A stretch of 64,000 bases of DNA from assembly GCF_050433385.1 (NCBI RefSeq), contig NZ_JBNPXI010000003.1:1-64000 (forward strand), given 5' to 3'. Origin of the DNA: Brassicibacter mesophilus (GTDB lineage: Bacteria; Bacillota; Clostridia; Tissierellales; Proteiniboraceae). Position 1 is the stretch's first letter; each line of letters starts with the position of its first letter. The notes beneath the pieces are model-generated. The model did no database searches. It had not been told where the DNA came from and was given only the letters and a program-made list of their open reading frames with translations. Made by a program: the position numbers and the translations under genes. Below, piece by piece: positions 44,434 to 52,374 of the stretch.

Positions 44434-44550
44434 TTAGTATTTACCAAATCCTCCGCCATAGCAGCTACAGAATAAAACAACTAGTAATAAGAAAAAGAAT
44501 AGTAATTCACTACCTATACCACCATATCCTCCACATTGACCTTCAGCCAT
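44434..44550 (-). CDS. YjcZ-like small sporulation membrane protein
   Basis: A 38-residue peptide with AAAGGAGG eight bases before ATG 44550. Layout: Gly-rich N-terminus (GQCGGYGGIG), one membrane helix of Leu, Phe and Val, then CSCYGGGFG at the C-terminus. This is the layout of the YjcZ/SscA-type tiny sporulation proteins of Bacilli and Clostridia. Fits the neighbouring germination permease. Confidence 0.75.
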   Translation of the reverse strand: MAEGQCGGYGGIGSELLFFFLLLVVLFCSCYGGGFGKY

Positions 44551-44654
44551 GAAAGTACCTCCTTTTAAATTGATTACCTATTTCTAAGGTTAATATATAC
44601 TATGTTTATGTGCACAATACTGTGATTGTCCTTTCAACATATATTTTTGAAAAT

Positions 44655-44683
44655 TTGACATAATATAAAATTTGCTATAATAT
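44655..44683 (+). promoter_or_regulatory. Promoter upstream of structured leader RNA
   Basis: TTGACA at 44655-44660; TATAAT at 44676-44681 (15-base spacer) or the overlapping TAATAT at 44678-44683 (17-base spacer). Confidence 0.7.
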
Positions 44684-44717
44684 TCAGATATATCGAGATT
44701 TACTCCGAGTTTTTTTT

Positions 44718-44866
44718 CCTGTGGATATATTATTTATGGAAGAAAGACCGATAGGGTATAGTTGGAAACGGGTATGCCTCCCATTGTGGAAAGGAGTTAA
44801 TGCTCATATCGGATTAATATCATAGGTTTATATATTATTGCTTATAATAGTTGTGATATTGTTTTT
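44718..44866 (+). ncRNA. Candidate structured leader RNA (unidentified riboswitch-like)
   Basis: About 150 bases between a good promoter and the dehydrogenase gene. Outer stem CCTGTGGATAT (44718-44728) with ATATCATAGG (44817-44826); inner stem CCGATA (44748-44753) with TATCGG (44807-44812); small CTCC/GGAG hairpin inside. The 3' strand of the outer stem overlaps AATATCA, which can instead pair with TGATATT (44854-44860) to make a hairpin before GTTTTT. Mutually exclusive folding of this kind is how riboswitches control termination. It does not match a riboswitch class I know. About 118 bases separate it from the start codon. Confidence 0.5.
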
Positions 44867-44984
44867 ATGAGTAGAATTTTGAAATAAAGTATCATGCATT
44901 CTGCTTACTAATGTATATAGAAAATAACTCTATGGGAATACCTTCCAATAGTCGATTTCTAGATTGATAAAGGGGGTATAAAAA

Positions 44985-46616
44985 ATGAGCAATGGTTTCT
45001 TTAAAATCAAAGAACCAGCTAATGAGATTGTAAGGGAGTACGCACCAGATAGTGAAGAAAGAGCTAAGCTTAAAGTAAAACTAATGGAGCTTAAAAACCA
45101 AGAGATCGAGATTCCTCTTATTATAGGAGGAAAAGAGGTAAAAACAGGGAATATAGGATATTGTACTATTCCTCATGAGCATAAGCATATACTTGCTAAA
45201 TACCATATTGCTGGAAAGAAAGAATTGGAGATGGCCATAGCAGCTTCTTTTGAAGCCAAGAAAAATTGGCAGGAAATGTCTTGGGAGCATAGATCCTCAA
45301 TTTTTCTTAAAGCAGCTGAATTAATATCAGGCCCTTGGAGAGCCACTATGAATGCTGCCACAATGTTAGGTCAAAGTAAAACTGCTTATCAAGCAGAAAT
45401 TGATTCAGCATGTGAATTAATTGACTTTCTAAGATTTAATGTGTATTTTGCTCAAAGCATATATGAAGACCAACCTATATCGACTAAAGAGATATGGAAT
45501 AGAATAGACTATAGACCACTTGAAGGGTTTGTACTAGCAATAACTCCATTTAATTTCACTGCTATTGGAGGCAATCTTGCAGTGGCACCTGCTATTCTTG
45601 GAAATGTAGTTAATTGGAAGCCAGCGTCAACAGCCGTATATTCTAATTATTTTGTAATGAAGCTTCTTCAAGAAGCTGGGCTGCCAGATGGAGTGATAAA
45701 TTTCATTCCTAGCAGTGGAAATGATATTGCAAAGTACATGATGGATAGTGAGCACCTTGCAGGTATCCATTTTACGGGCTCAACAAAGGTCTTTAACACA
45801 ATGTGGAAACAAGTGGCTGATAATCTTGATAAGTATAAAAGCTATCCTAGACTTGTAGGAGAAACAGGAGGTAAAGATTTTATATTTGTACATAAATCCG
45901 CTGATATTAATGCTTTGACTACTGCATTGATTCGAGGGGCTTTTGAATATCAGGGGCAAAAATGCTCAGCAGCTTCTAGGGCATATATTCCCAAAAGCAT
46001 GTGGACAGATTTAAGAGAAAAAATATTAGAAGAAATGAAGACCATAAAAATAGGTAGTGTTGAAGATTTTACTAACTTTATGGGTGCTGTAATCGATAAG
46101 AAGGCTTTTAACAATATTAAATCATATATAGAATACGCAGAAGATGCTTCTGATGCTGATATACTCTATGGTGGAAAATGTGATGATTCTATTGGATATT
46201 TTATTGAACCGACAATAATTGTAACTAGTAATCCTAAATTTAAAACCATGAGTGAAGAAATATTTGGACCTGTTCTTACTTTATATATTTACGAAGATGA
46301 AAAATTTGAAGAAACTTTAGCGATTTGTGATACTACTTCTCAGTATGGATTGACAGGTGCAGTTTTTGCTCAGGATAGAAGTGCAATACTTACAATGGAG
46401 CGTCTATTAGGTTATACAGCTGGAAACTTTTATATAAATGATAAACCTACTGGAGCAGTAGTTGGACAACAACCCTTTGGAGGGGCAAGAAGCTCAGGAA
46501 CAAATGATAAAGCAGGAAGCAAGTTAAATATGATGAGATGGATAAATCCGAGAACTATAAAAGAAACCTTTAATCCTTCAAAGTCATATGGCTACGTTTT
46601 TATGCAAGATAAATAG
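44985..46616 (+). CDS. pruA: L-glutamate gamma-semialdehyde (1-pyrroline-5-carboxylate) dehydrogenase
   Basis: A 543-residue NAD-dependent aldehyde dehydrogenase that oxidises glutamate semialdehyde, the second step of proline, ornithine and arginine breakdown. Catalytic residues: Glu in LVGETGGKD and Cys in YQGQKCSAASRAY; NAD-binding ITPFNFTAIGGN and FTGSTKVFNTMW. The C-terminus QQPFGGARSSGTNDKAG is typical of P5CDH. AAGGGGG lies before ATG 44985. Single gene with own promoter, structured leader and terminator, no proline dehydrogenase nearby. Confidence 0.92.
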   Translation: MSNGFFKIKEPANEIVREYAPDSEERAKLKVKLMELKNQEIEIPLIIGGKEVKTGNIGYCTIPHEHKHILAKYHIAGKKELEMAIAASFEAKKNWQEMSWEHRSSIFLKAAELISGPWRATMNAATMLGQSKTAYQAEIDSACELIDFLRFNVYFAQSIYEDQPISTKEIWNRIDYRPLEGFVLAITPFNFTAIGGNLAVAPAILGNVVNWKPASTAVYSNYFVMKLLQEAGLPDGVINFIPSSGNDIAKYMMDSEHLAGIHFTGSTKVFNTMWKQVADNLDKYKSYPRLVGETGGKDFIFVHKSADINALTTALIRGAFEYQGQKCSAASRAYIPKSMWTDLREKILEEMKTIKIGSVEDFTNFMGAVIDKKAFNNIKSYIEYAEDASDADILYGGKCDDSIGYFIEPTIIVTSNPKFKTMSEEIFGPVLTLYIYEDEKFEETLAICDTTSQYGLTGAVFAQDRSAILTMERLLGYTAGNFYINDKPTGAVVGQQPFGGARSSGTNDKAGSKLNMMRWINPRTIKETFNPSKSYGYVFMQDK

Positions 46617-46642
46617 TGTTTGTTCTTATTCAGTATATAAAG

Positions 46643-46680
46643 ACGAAAAGGATCTCAATATTGAGATCCTTTTCGTTTTC
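46643..46680 (+). terminator. Terminator after pruA
   Basis: Perfect palindrome ACGAAAAGGATCTCAA/TTGAGATCCTTTTCGT with TTTTC tail. Confidence 0.9.
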
Positions 46681-46739
46681 TTACATATCAAATAGTACTA
46701 CTTATTAGTGTTATAATAAGTAAAAGGAGGAAGTCAATT

Positions 46740-47555
46740 ATGGAGTCAGTTCAAAGAAAAAAAATTATTTCATTAGTCCCTTCTATTACTGAGATTATTT
46801 ACTATTTAGGACTAGAAGAACAGCTTGTAGGTGTTACAGAACACTGTAATTACCCTAGGGAAGCTGTAAATAAAGAGAAAATTGGAACATTTGGCAAACC
46901 AGAATTAGAAAAAATACTTACGATTAATCCAGATGTTGTTTTAGCTGATAAATCAGTACACAAAAAGACTATAGATGAACTAATTAAAAACAATATTGAA
47001 ATTATTGCATTTACCAATTCAAATTTAGAAGAAGTTTTTAATAGTATGTATGAAATAGGAAAAGTTTGTGACAAAGAAGATCAAGTTCAGACGCTTATAG
47101 AGTCTCTTAGAAAGAGAGTCGAAAACTTGAATCGAATTCGTATTGATAGGAGACCGCGAGTTTTTAGACTGATGAATACAAATCCTTTTATAACACCAGG
47201 AATAGGGTCATTTCAATACGATGCCCTAAGCTCAGCTGGAGCCAAGCTAATGGATTTTAATTCAAATGATTCGTATATTAAGGTTACGTTAGACCAGATA
47301 AAAGAGTTTGATCCAGAAATAATATTATTTTGTGGAGTAGAGAGAGGGCAGACGCCGAAGCCAAGATGTAAAGGATGTAATGTAAATAGTCCAATATGTC
47401 AAAGAACAGTCGATGACATTTTAGATAATGAGTGGGAAGAGATAACAGCAGTTAAAAAAGGAAGGGTCTTTCCAATCTCTTGTGATACACTATGCAGACC
47501 AGGACCTAGGTTGATAGATGGAGTTGAGAAATTGCATAATTTGTACTTCAGATAA
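46740..47555 (+). CDS. BtuF/FhuD-like periplasmic-binding fold protein without signal peptide
   Basis: A 271-residue protein of the helical-backbone metal-receptor family (cobalamin or iron-siderophore binding). IISLVPSITEIIYYLGLEEQ and LVGVTEHCNYPREA at the N-terminus are classical for BtuF-type proteins. It lacks any signal peptide or lipobox, so it would stay in the cytoplasm, and no ABC permease or ATPase is adjacent. It carries a Cys-rich insert PKPRCKGCNVNSPICQ (about 205-220), and CDTLCRPGPR near the C-terminus. It may be an intracellular cofactor or metal protein rather than a transporter component. GGAGG precedes ATG 46740. Confidence 0.8.
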   Translation: MESVQRKKIISLVPSITEIIYYLGLEEQLVGVTEHCNYPREAVNKEKIGTFGKPELEKILTINPDVVLADKSVHKKTIDELIKNNIEIIAFTNSNLEEVFNSMYEIGKVCDKEDQVQTLIESLRKRVENLNRIRIDRRPRVFRLMNTNPFITPGIGSFQYDALSSAGAKLMDFNSNDSYIKVTLDQIKEFDPEIILFCGVERGQTPKPRCKGCNVNSPICQRTVDDILDNEWEEITAVKKGRVFPISCDTLCRPGPRLIDGVEKLHNLYFR

Positions 47556-47580
47556 AAATCAGTAATCTTTAAAAAATTCC

Positions 47581-47620
47581 CCACTAGTATGATTGGAAAA
47601 TTCTCTAATCATACTAGTGG
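47581..47620. terminator. Bidirectional terminator between BtuF-like and TrpX-like genes
   Basis: CCACTAGTATGATT and AATCATACTAGTGG. On the minus strand a TTTTTT run follows, so it best ends the TrpX-like gene, but it lies between convergent genes. Confidence 0.85.
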
Positions 47621-47643
47621 ATTGTATATTTATGAAATAACTA

Positions 47644-48597
47644 TTATTTAATATACTCAACATTTTCAAGTGAAGGCTTTGAAATACCAAGCTTATTCAA
47701 AGTATCTTCGTTGATATAAATATTTGTTTCATCTGATATTTTTATAGGTATTTCAGATATATCTTTTCCTTTTAATACTTCTACAGCCATTTTACCAGCT
47801 TCATAACCTAGGTTATAGTAGTTAATTCCCACAGTAGCTAATGCACCAGCTTCTACAGAACCTTTTTCTGCTGCTATTACAGGAATTTGCGCTTCTAGTG
47901 CGTTTTTAGTTATGATAGGCATGGAAGAGACTACTAATTGGTCAGTAGGTACATATAGCACATCTATTTTACTTACAAGGCTTTTTATGGCATTATCAAC
48001 TTCGTTAGTATTTGAAACTCCAGTTGTAATTATTTCATATCCATTTGCTGCTTTTTTTAGTTCATTTATCTGAACTTCAGAGTTTATTTCACTTGTGTTA
48101 TAGATTACACCGATTTTCTTAGCACTTGGAACAAGTTTTTCAATTAACTCAAGTTGTTTTTTTACTGGTAAATAGTCTGAAGTTCCAGAAACATTAGTGT
48201 CAGGTTTATCTAAAGATTTTGCTATGCCTGTTTCTACAGGGTCAGTTACTGCAGTGATTATAATTGGAATATCTTTTGTAGCATTATATGCTCCTTGTGC
48301 AGAACCAGTAGCGATTGCAAAAATTAAATCCTTTTTTTCTGATGCGAATTTTTCACCGATTGTTTGAGCCATAGCAATATCGCCCTGTGCATTTTGATAA
48401 TTAATATTTAAATTTTCTCCATTTTTATATCCGTTATCTTCTAAAGCCTTAATGAAACCTTCTCTACTTTGATCAAGCGCGACATATTCTACTATCTGAC
48501 TTATGCCTATGTTAATTACCTTATCATTACTTGTTGTTTTACCACACCCAGTCACCATAACCATAACCATCAATACTCCTGCGAATAACTTTTTCAT
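47644..48597 (-). CDS. TrpX-like ABC transporter substrate-binding lipoprotein
   Basis: A 317-residue lipoprotein with a short signal and lipobox VTGC. It belongs to the ABC_sub_bind (TrpX/YpbH-like) family: NIGISQIVEYVALDQSREGF, FAIATGSAQGAYNATKDIPI, FTAVTDPVETG-like block (ITAVTDPVETGIA) and the C-terminal AEKGSVEAGALATVGINYY. Homologues bind aromatic or other amino acids and are normally followed by a permease and an ATPase; here it is alone. AAAGGAGAG precedes ATG 48597. Expression is controlled by the attenuator just upstream. Confidence 0.87.
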   Translation of the reverse strand: MKKLFAGVLMVMVMVTGCGKTTSNDKVINIGISQIVEYVALDQSREGFIKALEDNGYKNGENLNINYQNAQGDIAMAQTIGEKFASEKKDLIFAIATGSAQGAYNATKDIPIIITAVTDPVETGIAKSLDKPDTNVSGTSDYLPVKKQLELIEKLVPSAKKIGVIYNTSEINSEVQINELKKAANGYEIITTGVSNTNEVDNAIKSLVSKIDVLYVPTDQLVVSSMPIITKNALEAQIPVIAAEKGSVEAGALATVGINYYNLGYEAGKMAVEVLKGKDISEIPIKISDETNIYINEDTLNKLGISKPSLENVEYIK

Positions 48598-48640
48598 ATA
48601 AATCTCTCCTTTTATAATATTTTAATTGAAATAAAAGAAA

Positions 48641-48841
48641 CCACATGGATTCCATGTGGCTATAGAAATAGATATACGAAAACATAAAAGCCACATAGAT
48701 TATCTATGTGGCTCTCTTTATATTAATATGAAAAACATTTATTAATAGCCAACATAGATACAAACCCTTTTTATTAAAGCGTTGCTGGGTTTGTACCTAT
48801 GTTAAGACATAACTAGGAACAAACCCTATCTAAATTGGCTA
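48641..48841 (-). promoter_or_regulatory. Transcription attenuator with twin terminators upstream of trpX-like gene
   Basis: Read on the minus strand: segment 1 (48841-48819), segment 2 ACATAGGTACAAACCC (48802-48787), segment 3 GGGTTTGTATCTATGT and GGCTA (48767-48746), segment 4 AGCCACATAGAT and segment 5 ATCTATGTGGCT (48713-48689). 1 pairs with 2 (GGGTTTGT/ACAAACCC), 2 with 3 (16 bases, one G-T), 3 with 4 and 4 with 5. 4:5 is followed by TTTTAT and is terminator 1; CCACATGGA/TCCATGTGG followed by TTTCTTTT (48659-48641) is terminator 2. This is the classic alternative-pairing order of a ribosome-controlled attenuator. Confidence 0.75.
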
Positions 48842-48882
48842 CTAAAGACAAATTGTAAGTTTATGATTGCTAAGTTTTTCAT
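48826..48882 (-). CDS. Leader peptide of the trpX-like attenuator
   Basis: 18 codons, MKNLAIINLQFVFSSQFR, with GGAAGG upstream of ATG 48882. Three Phe codons (TTT) lie near the end, and the stop codon and last six codons overlap segment 1 of the attenuator. A ribosome stalled at Phe codons, or one that reaches the stop, would expose or cover segment 1 and so choose between terminator and readthrough. Phe as the signal is inference; there is no Trp codon. Confidence 0.65.
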   Translation of the reverse strand: MKNLAIINLQFVFSSQFR

Positions 48883-48916
48883 ATCTAATACCTTCCTTTA
48901 TAAAAATATTGAAACC

Positions 48917-48945
48917 AGTGTATCATGGATATGTATTTGAGTCAA
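48917..48945 (-). promoter_or_regulatory. Promoter of the trpX-like leader transcript
   Basis: On the minus strand TTGACT, 17 bases, TACACT, placing the RNA start near 48910, just before the leader peptide. Confidence 0.75.
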
Positions 48946-49003
48946 GAATTTTTTTGTGAATATAATAATTATTTTGTTTAAAAATAAATTTTAAATTTTT
49001 TTA

Positions 49004-49068
49004 AAATAGTTATTGGCATTTGCTATTTATAGGAGTATAATATAAATAGCAAATGCCAATAACTATTT
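49004..49068. promoter_or_regulatory. Promoter embedded in a perfect 27-bp inverted repeat
   Basis: 49004-49030 and 49042-49068 are exact reverse complements, 27 bases each, with an 11-base centre that holds TATAAT (49036-49041). TTGGCA (49013-49018) lies 17 bases upstream inside the left arm. The transcription start would fall in the right arm, so the whole hairpin is not transcribed: this is a DNA operator. Each arm contains TGGCATTTGCTA, itself nearly palindromic. A Fur-family protein encoded in the operon (52667) is a likely binder. Confidence 0.75.
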
Positions 49069-49082
49069 CGGAGGGATAAAAA

Positions 49083-49874
49083 ATGCATATAGAAGTAGAA
49101 AAAACAAATGAATTTACCGACATAAAAAAAATAGTTGCAGTTATGAGTGGGAAAGGTGGTGTAGGAAAGTCTTCTGTTACCTCGCTAATGGCAATAGCTC
49201 TTAAAAGTCAAGGCTATAAAGTAGGTATTCTTGATGCTGATATTACAGGACCAAGTATTCCAAAAGTATTCGGTATAAATAATAAAAGAGCTGTATCAGA
49301 TGGTAATGGAATCATACCTGTAGAAACAGCTACTGGAATAAAAGTTATGTCTATTAACCTTTTAATAGAACAAGAAGATAAACCTGTAGTATGGAGAGGA
49401 CCACTAATTGGAGGCACAGTAAAACAATTTTATACTGATGTAACATGGGGTGAATTAGATTATCTTCTAATTGACATGCCTCCTGGAACTGGAGATGTTC
49501 CTCTTACTATTATGCAATCATTGCCTATTGATGGAATCATCGTTGTTTCTTCTCCACAAGACTTAGTAAAGCTAATAGTTACAAAATCTATTAATATGGC
49601 AAAATCAATGAATAAACCTATATTAGGAATCGTTGAAAACATGAGCTACTTTATATGCCCTCACTGCAATGAGCCATTAAATGTTTTTGGAGAAAGCAGA
49701 GTAGAGGCTATATCAGAAGAAATGGGAATAAAGCTTATAGCTAAAATGCCTATTGATTCTGACTTTGTATCCCTATGTGATGAAGGCAAAATAGAGCTAT
49801 ATGAGAAATATAACAAAGATTTTAAGGAGGACTTTTCTAAAAAAATTAATCAGACTTTAGGAGGCTTAAAATAA
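49083..49874 (+). CDS. mrp: Mrp/ApbC-type P-loop ATPase (iron-sulfur carrier)
   Basis: A 263-residue ATPase of the Mrp/NBP35 group that carries and delivers iron-sulfur clusters. Deviant Walker A GKGGVGKSS (about 21-29), DADITGPSIPKVFG, DYLLIDMPPGTGDVPLTIMQ, and the cluster-binding CPHC motif in MSYFICPHCNEPLNVFG. GGAGGGATAAAA precedes ATG 49083. First gene of an operon of seven to eight genes for metal-cluster proteins; its stop overlaps the next start. Confidence 0.93.
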   Translation: MHIEVEKTNEFTDIKKIVAVMSGKGGVGKSSVTSLMAIALKSQGYKVGILDADITGPSIPKVFGINNKRAVSDGNGIIPVETATGIKVMSINLLIEQEDKPVVWRGPLIGGTVKQFYTDVTWGELDYLLIDMPPGTGDVPLTIMQSLPIDGIIVVSSPQDLVKLIVTKSINMAKSMNKPILGIVENMSYFICPHCNEPLNVFGESRVEAISEEMGIKLIAKMPIDSDFVSLCDEGKIELYEKYNKDFKEDFSKKINQTLGGLK

Positions 49875-50254
49875 TGAAACTTTGTATTTCTAGTACATCT
49901 AATGATAAAAGTGCATTAGTTGACAAAAGATTTGGAAGATGTTCATATTTTGCTATCTATGATACTAATACAAATGCTTTTAGTTTTATAAAAAATAGTG
50001 CTGTGAATGAAGCTCAAGGTGCCGGCTTATCTGCATCTCAAAATATCATAGATGAAAAAGTAGATGTTGTAATAACAGGTAATGTAGGCCCAAATGCCAT
50101 GAAGATTTTAAATGCAGCAGATGTAACCATATATCAATTCATTGGGAATACTGTTGAACAACAGGTACAATTTTTTTTGGAAAATAAACTAAGCACTATT
50201 GATAATCCAGGACCTTCTCATGCCGGACTAGGAAATCGTCACAAAAGGGGATGA
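49874..50254 (+). CDS. NifX/NifB-type (dinitrogenase iron-molybdenum cofactor) domain protein 1
   Basis: A 126-residue single-domain protein of the NifX/NafY/orange-protein fold: DKRFGRCSYFAIYDTNTNAF at the N-terminus, ITGNVGPNAMKILNAADVTI in the middle. Members bind metal clusters such as the FeMo-cofactor or the Mo-Cu cluster of the orange protein (ORP) in sulfate reducers. There are no nitrogenase genes here, so an ORP-like role with the neighbouring MinD-type ATPases is more likely. Start overlaps the mrp stop. Confidence 0.88.
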   Translation: MKLCISSTSNDKSALVDKRFGRCSYFAIYDTNTNAFSFIKNSAVNEAQGAGLSASQNIIDEKVDVVITGNVGPNAMKILNAADVTIYQFIGNTVEQQVQFFLENKLSTIDNPGPSHAGLGNRHKRG

Positions 50255-50258
50255 TGTA

Positions 50259-51092
50259 ATGCAAATTGCTATTTTAAGTGGTAAAGGAGGCACTGGAAAA
50301 ACTACAGTATCAACAAATTTAGCAAGACTAATGGGTTGTAGGTATGTAGATTGCGATGTAGAAGAACCTAATGGAGCCATTTTCTTAAAGCCTAATATCA
50401 CTGAAACAAAAGATGTAAAAATTCCTATTCCCATAATAGATGAGAATAAATGTACTGGATGCAAAAAATGTGTTAACATATGTCAGTTTAATGCATTAGC
50501 ATTAGTTAAGCAAAATGTTATGCTATTTGAAAAGCTATGTCATGGATGTGGAGCTTGCACAATAGTATGTCCTGTAAATGCAATAACTGAGCAGGGTAGA
50601 ACAGTAGGAAAAATAGATATAGGGAAATATGAAGATAACGAATTTTTTAGCGGAACGTTAAATATCGGAGAACCAATGGCAGGTCCTATTATCAGTCAAT
50701 TAAAGCGCTTAATTGGCAATAGTACTACAATTATTGATTGTTCACCTGGAAGTTCATGTAATGTTGTAAAGGCAGTACAGGATGTGGATTACGCAATTCT
50801 TGTAACTGAACCTACAGCTTTTGGACTTCATGACTTAAAAATTGCAGTAGACCTTGTTAGAAAAATGAACATACCATTTGGCGTTATAATTAACCGAGTA
50901 ACTGAAGATGACAATCTAACTTCAAGATATTGTGACCAAGAGAATATAACTATTTTGGGTACTATACCTTTTGATAAAAAAATTGCAGTACATTACTCTA
51001 ATGGAAAACTTCTAATAGAAGAAGATGAATCATTTAAACTTATCTTTGAAGATATAGCCTCAAATCTCCAGGAGGTGAATATATGCAATTAG
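50259..51092 (+). CDS. MinD-type ATPase with ferredoxin insert 1
   Basis: A 277-residue P-loop ATPase fused to a two-cluster ferredoxin. Walker A GKGGTGKTT (8-16); DCDVEEPNGAIFLKP; ferredoxin motifs CTGCKKCVNICQFNAL and CHGCGACTIVCPVNAI (about 67-110); IDCSPGSSCNVVKA; TEPTAFGLHDLKIAVDLV. Such proteins occur in pairs next to NifX/ORP-like genes in strict anaerobes. AAAGGGGATG lies before ATG 50259. Its end overlaps its paralogue by 10 bases. Confidence 0.92.
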   Translation: MQIAILSGKGGTGKTTVSTNLARLMGCRYVDCDVEEPNGAIFLKPNITETKDVKIPIPIIDENKCTGCKKCVNICQFNALALVKQNVMLFEKLCHGCGACTIVCPVNAITEQGRTVGKIDIGKYEDNEFFSGTLNIGEPMAGPIISQLKRLIGNSTTIIDCSPGSSCNVVKAVQDVDYAILVTEPTAFGLHDLKIAVDLVRKMNIPFGVIINRVTEDDNLTSRYCDQENITILGTIPFDKKIAVHYSNGKLLIEEDESFKLIFEDIASNLQEVNICN

Positions 51093-51952
51093 TAGTTATA
51101 AGTGGCAAGGGTGGAACAGGGAAAACAACCGTTGCAGCATGTTTTTCTTACTTGAATGAGATGGGTACAAATATTGACTGTGATGTTGATGCATCTAATT
51201 TGCATATGATGCTAGGAGGCAAAGATGTTGAATCAAACTTATTTATTGGTGCAAAGGTAGCGCATATCAATATGGAAAAATGCACTCAATGTGGAGCCTG
51301 CGAAAATGTCTGTAGATTTGATGCAATAAGTAATTTTGAAATAGATGAGTTAAAATGTGAAGGGTGTGCTGCATGTTCAGTTGTTTGTATGTTTGATGCT
51401 ATTTCTTTAGCAGATGAAGTTACAGGAAATACTATCATAACTCAGACTGATAAAGGTATTCTTTCTAGAGCAGAAATGAAACCAGGTGCAGAAGGATCCG
51501 GGAAACTAGTAACAGAAGTAAGAAAAAATGCTTTGAAGTACAAAGTCGAAGACAAGTGGACAATATTAGATGGCTCTCCTGGTGTTGGATGTGCAGTAAT
51601 GGCATCTGTGGCAGGCTGTAATGCAGCGTTGCTTGTTGTAGAACCTACTCAATCAGGTCTAGAGGATTTTGTTCGTGTTCTTTCTGTTGTTGATTTTTTC
51701 GATATAAAGCCTTTTGTTTGTATAAACAAATATGATATAAATGAGGAAATAACTAATGAAATACAAATCTTCTGCAAAGAGAATTCTGTAGAGATAATTG
51801 GAATGATACCATTTGATAGTCTAGTGGAAAAAGCTATCAATGAATCAACTCCAGTAGTTTGCTATGCTGATAGTCCTGCAGGAAAAGAAATAAAAAAAAT
51901 GTGGCAAAAACTAAACTTAAATAAAAATAATAAGGGAGGAATTTTGAAATGA
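51083..51952 (+). CDS. MinD-type ATPase with ferredoxin insert 2
   Basis: A 289-residue paralogue of the preceding protein. Walker A GKGGTGKTT, DCDVDASNLHMMLGG, CTQCGACENVCRFDAI and CEGCAACSVVCMFDAI, then DGSPGVGCAVMASVAG and VEPTQSGLEDFVRVL. Between ferredoxin and second half it keeps KGILSRAEMKPGAEGSGKLV, the segment typical of this subgroup. It probably forms a heterodimer with protein 1. GGAGGTGAAT sits nicely before ATG 51083. Overlaps the following NifX-like gene by four bases. Confidence 0.92.
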   Translation: MQLVVISGKGGTGKTTVAACFSYLNEMGTNIDCDVDASNLHMMLGGKDVESNLFIGAKVAHINMEKCTQCGACENVCRFDAISNFEIDELKCEGCAACSVVCMFDAISLADEVTGNTIITQTDKGILSRAEMKPGAEGSGKLVTEVRKNALKYKVEDKWTILDGSPGVGCAVMASVAGCNAALLVVEPTQSGLEDFVRVLSVVDFFDIKPFVCINKYDINEEITNEIQIFCKENSVEIIGMIPFDSLVEKAINESTPVVCYADSPAGKEIKKMWQKLNLNKNNKGGILK

Positions 51953-52305
51953 GAATAGCTATTGCAAAGGATAATAATTATGTTTCAGGTCATTTTGGAC
52001 ATTGTGAGGGTTTTGAGGTCTTTGAAGTTGAAAATAATGAAATTAAAAATCGTATTTTTTTGCATAACCCGGGACATAAGCCAGGATTTTTACCGGTTTA
52101 TCTAGCTGAAAACAACATAAATGTAATAATAGCTGGAGGGATGGGAGCTACTGCACAAGAGCTTTTCCAGCAAAATAATATTTCAGTTGTTGTTGGGGCG
52201 CAAGGTAGTGTTGATGATACTATACAAAGATATATAAACAATGATTTGAAGTCTACAGGGAGTGTATGTGAAGAACATGCCCATGAGGGACATTGCAACG
52301 ACTAA
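51949..52305 (+). CDS. NifX/NifB-type domain protein 2
   Basis: A 118-residue orange-protein-fold domain: MRIAIAKDNNYVSGHFGHCE, GHKPGFLPVYLAENNINVII, GGMGATAQELFQQNNI and VVVGAQGSVDDTIQRY, with a His/Cys-rich end (CEEHAHEGHCND) that could bind metal. It differs from protein 1 by having the FGHCEGF motif and the His-rich tail. The start overlaps the MinD gene stop. A short hairpin follows directly. Confidence 0.9.
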   Translation: MRIAIAKDNNYVSGHFGHCEGFEVFEVENNEIKNRIFLHNPGHKPGFLPVYLAENNINVIIAGGMGATAQELFQQNNISVVVGAQGSVDDTIQRYINNDLKSTGSVCEEHAHEGHCND

Positions 52306-52333
52306 GCAGAATGATTTCATTCTGCTTTTATTT
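52305..52333 (+). terminator. Internal terminator of the Mrp operon
   Basis: AGCAGAATGA and TCATTCTGCT followed by TTTATTT, directly after the second NifX-like gene; may reduce expression of the following nifU-like and regulatory genes. Confidence 0.75.
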
Positions 52334-52374
52334 CATATCATTATATTTAAATGCTGAAAGGAATGATAAAACAA

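Noticed and set aside
44718..44866. 6S RNA or SRP RNA
   Set aside because: No SRP tetraloop domain (GGUCAGGUCCGGAAGGAAGCA-like part) and no long rod with central bubble as in 6S; left as unidentified.
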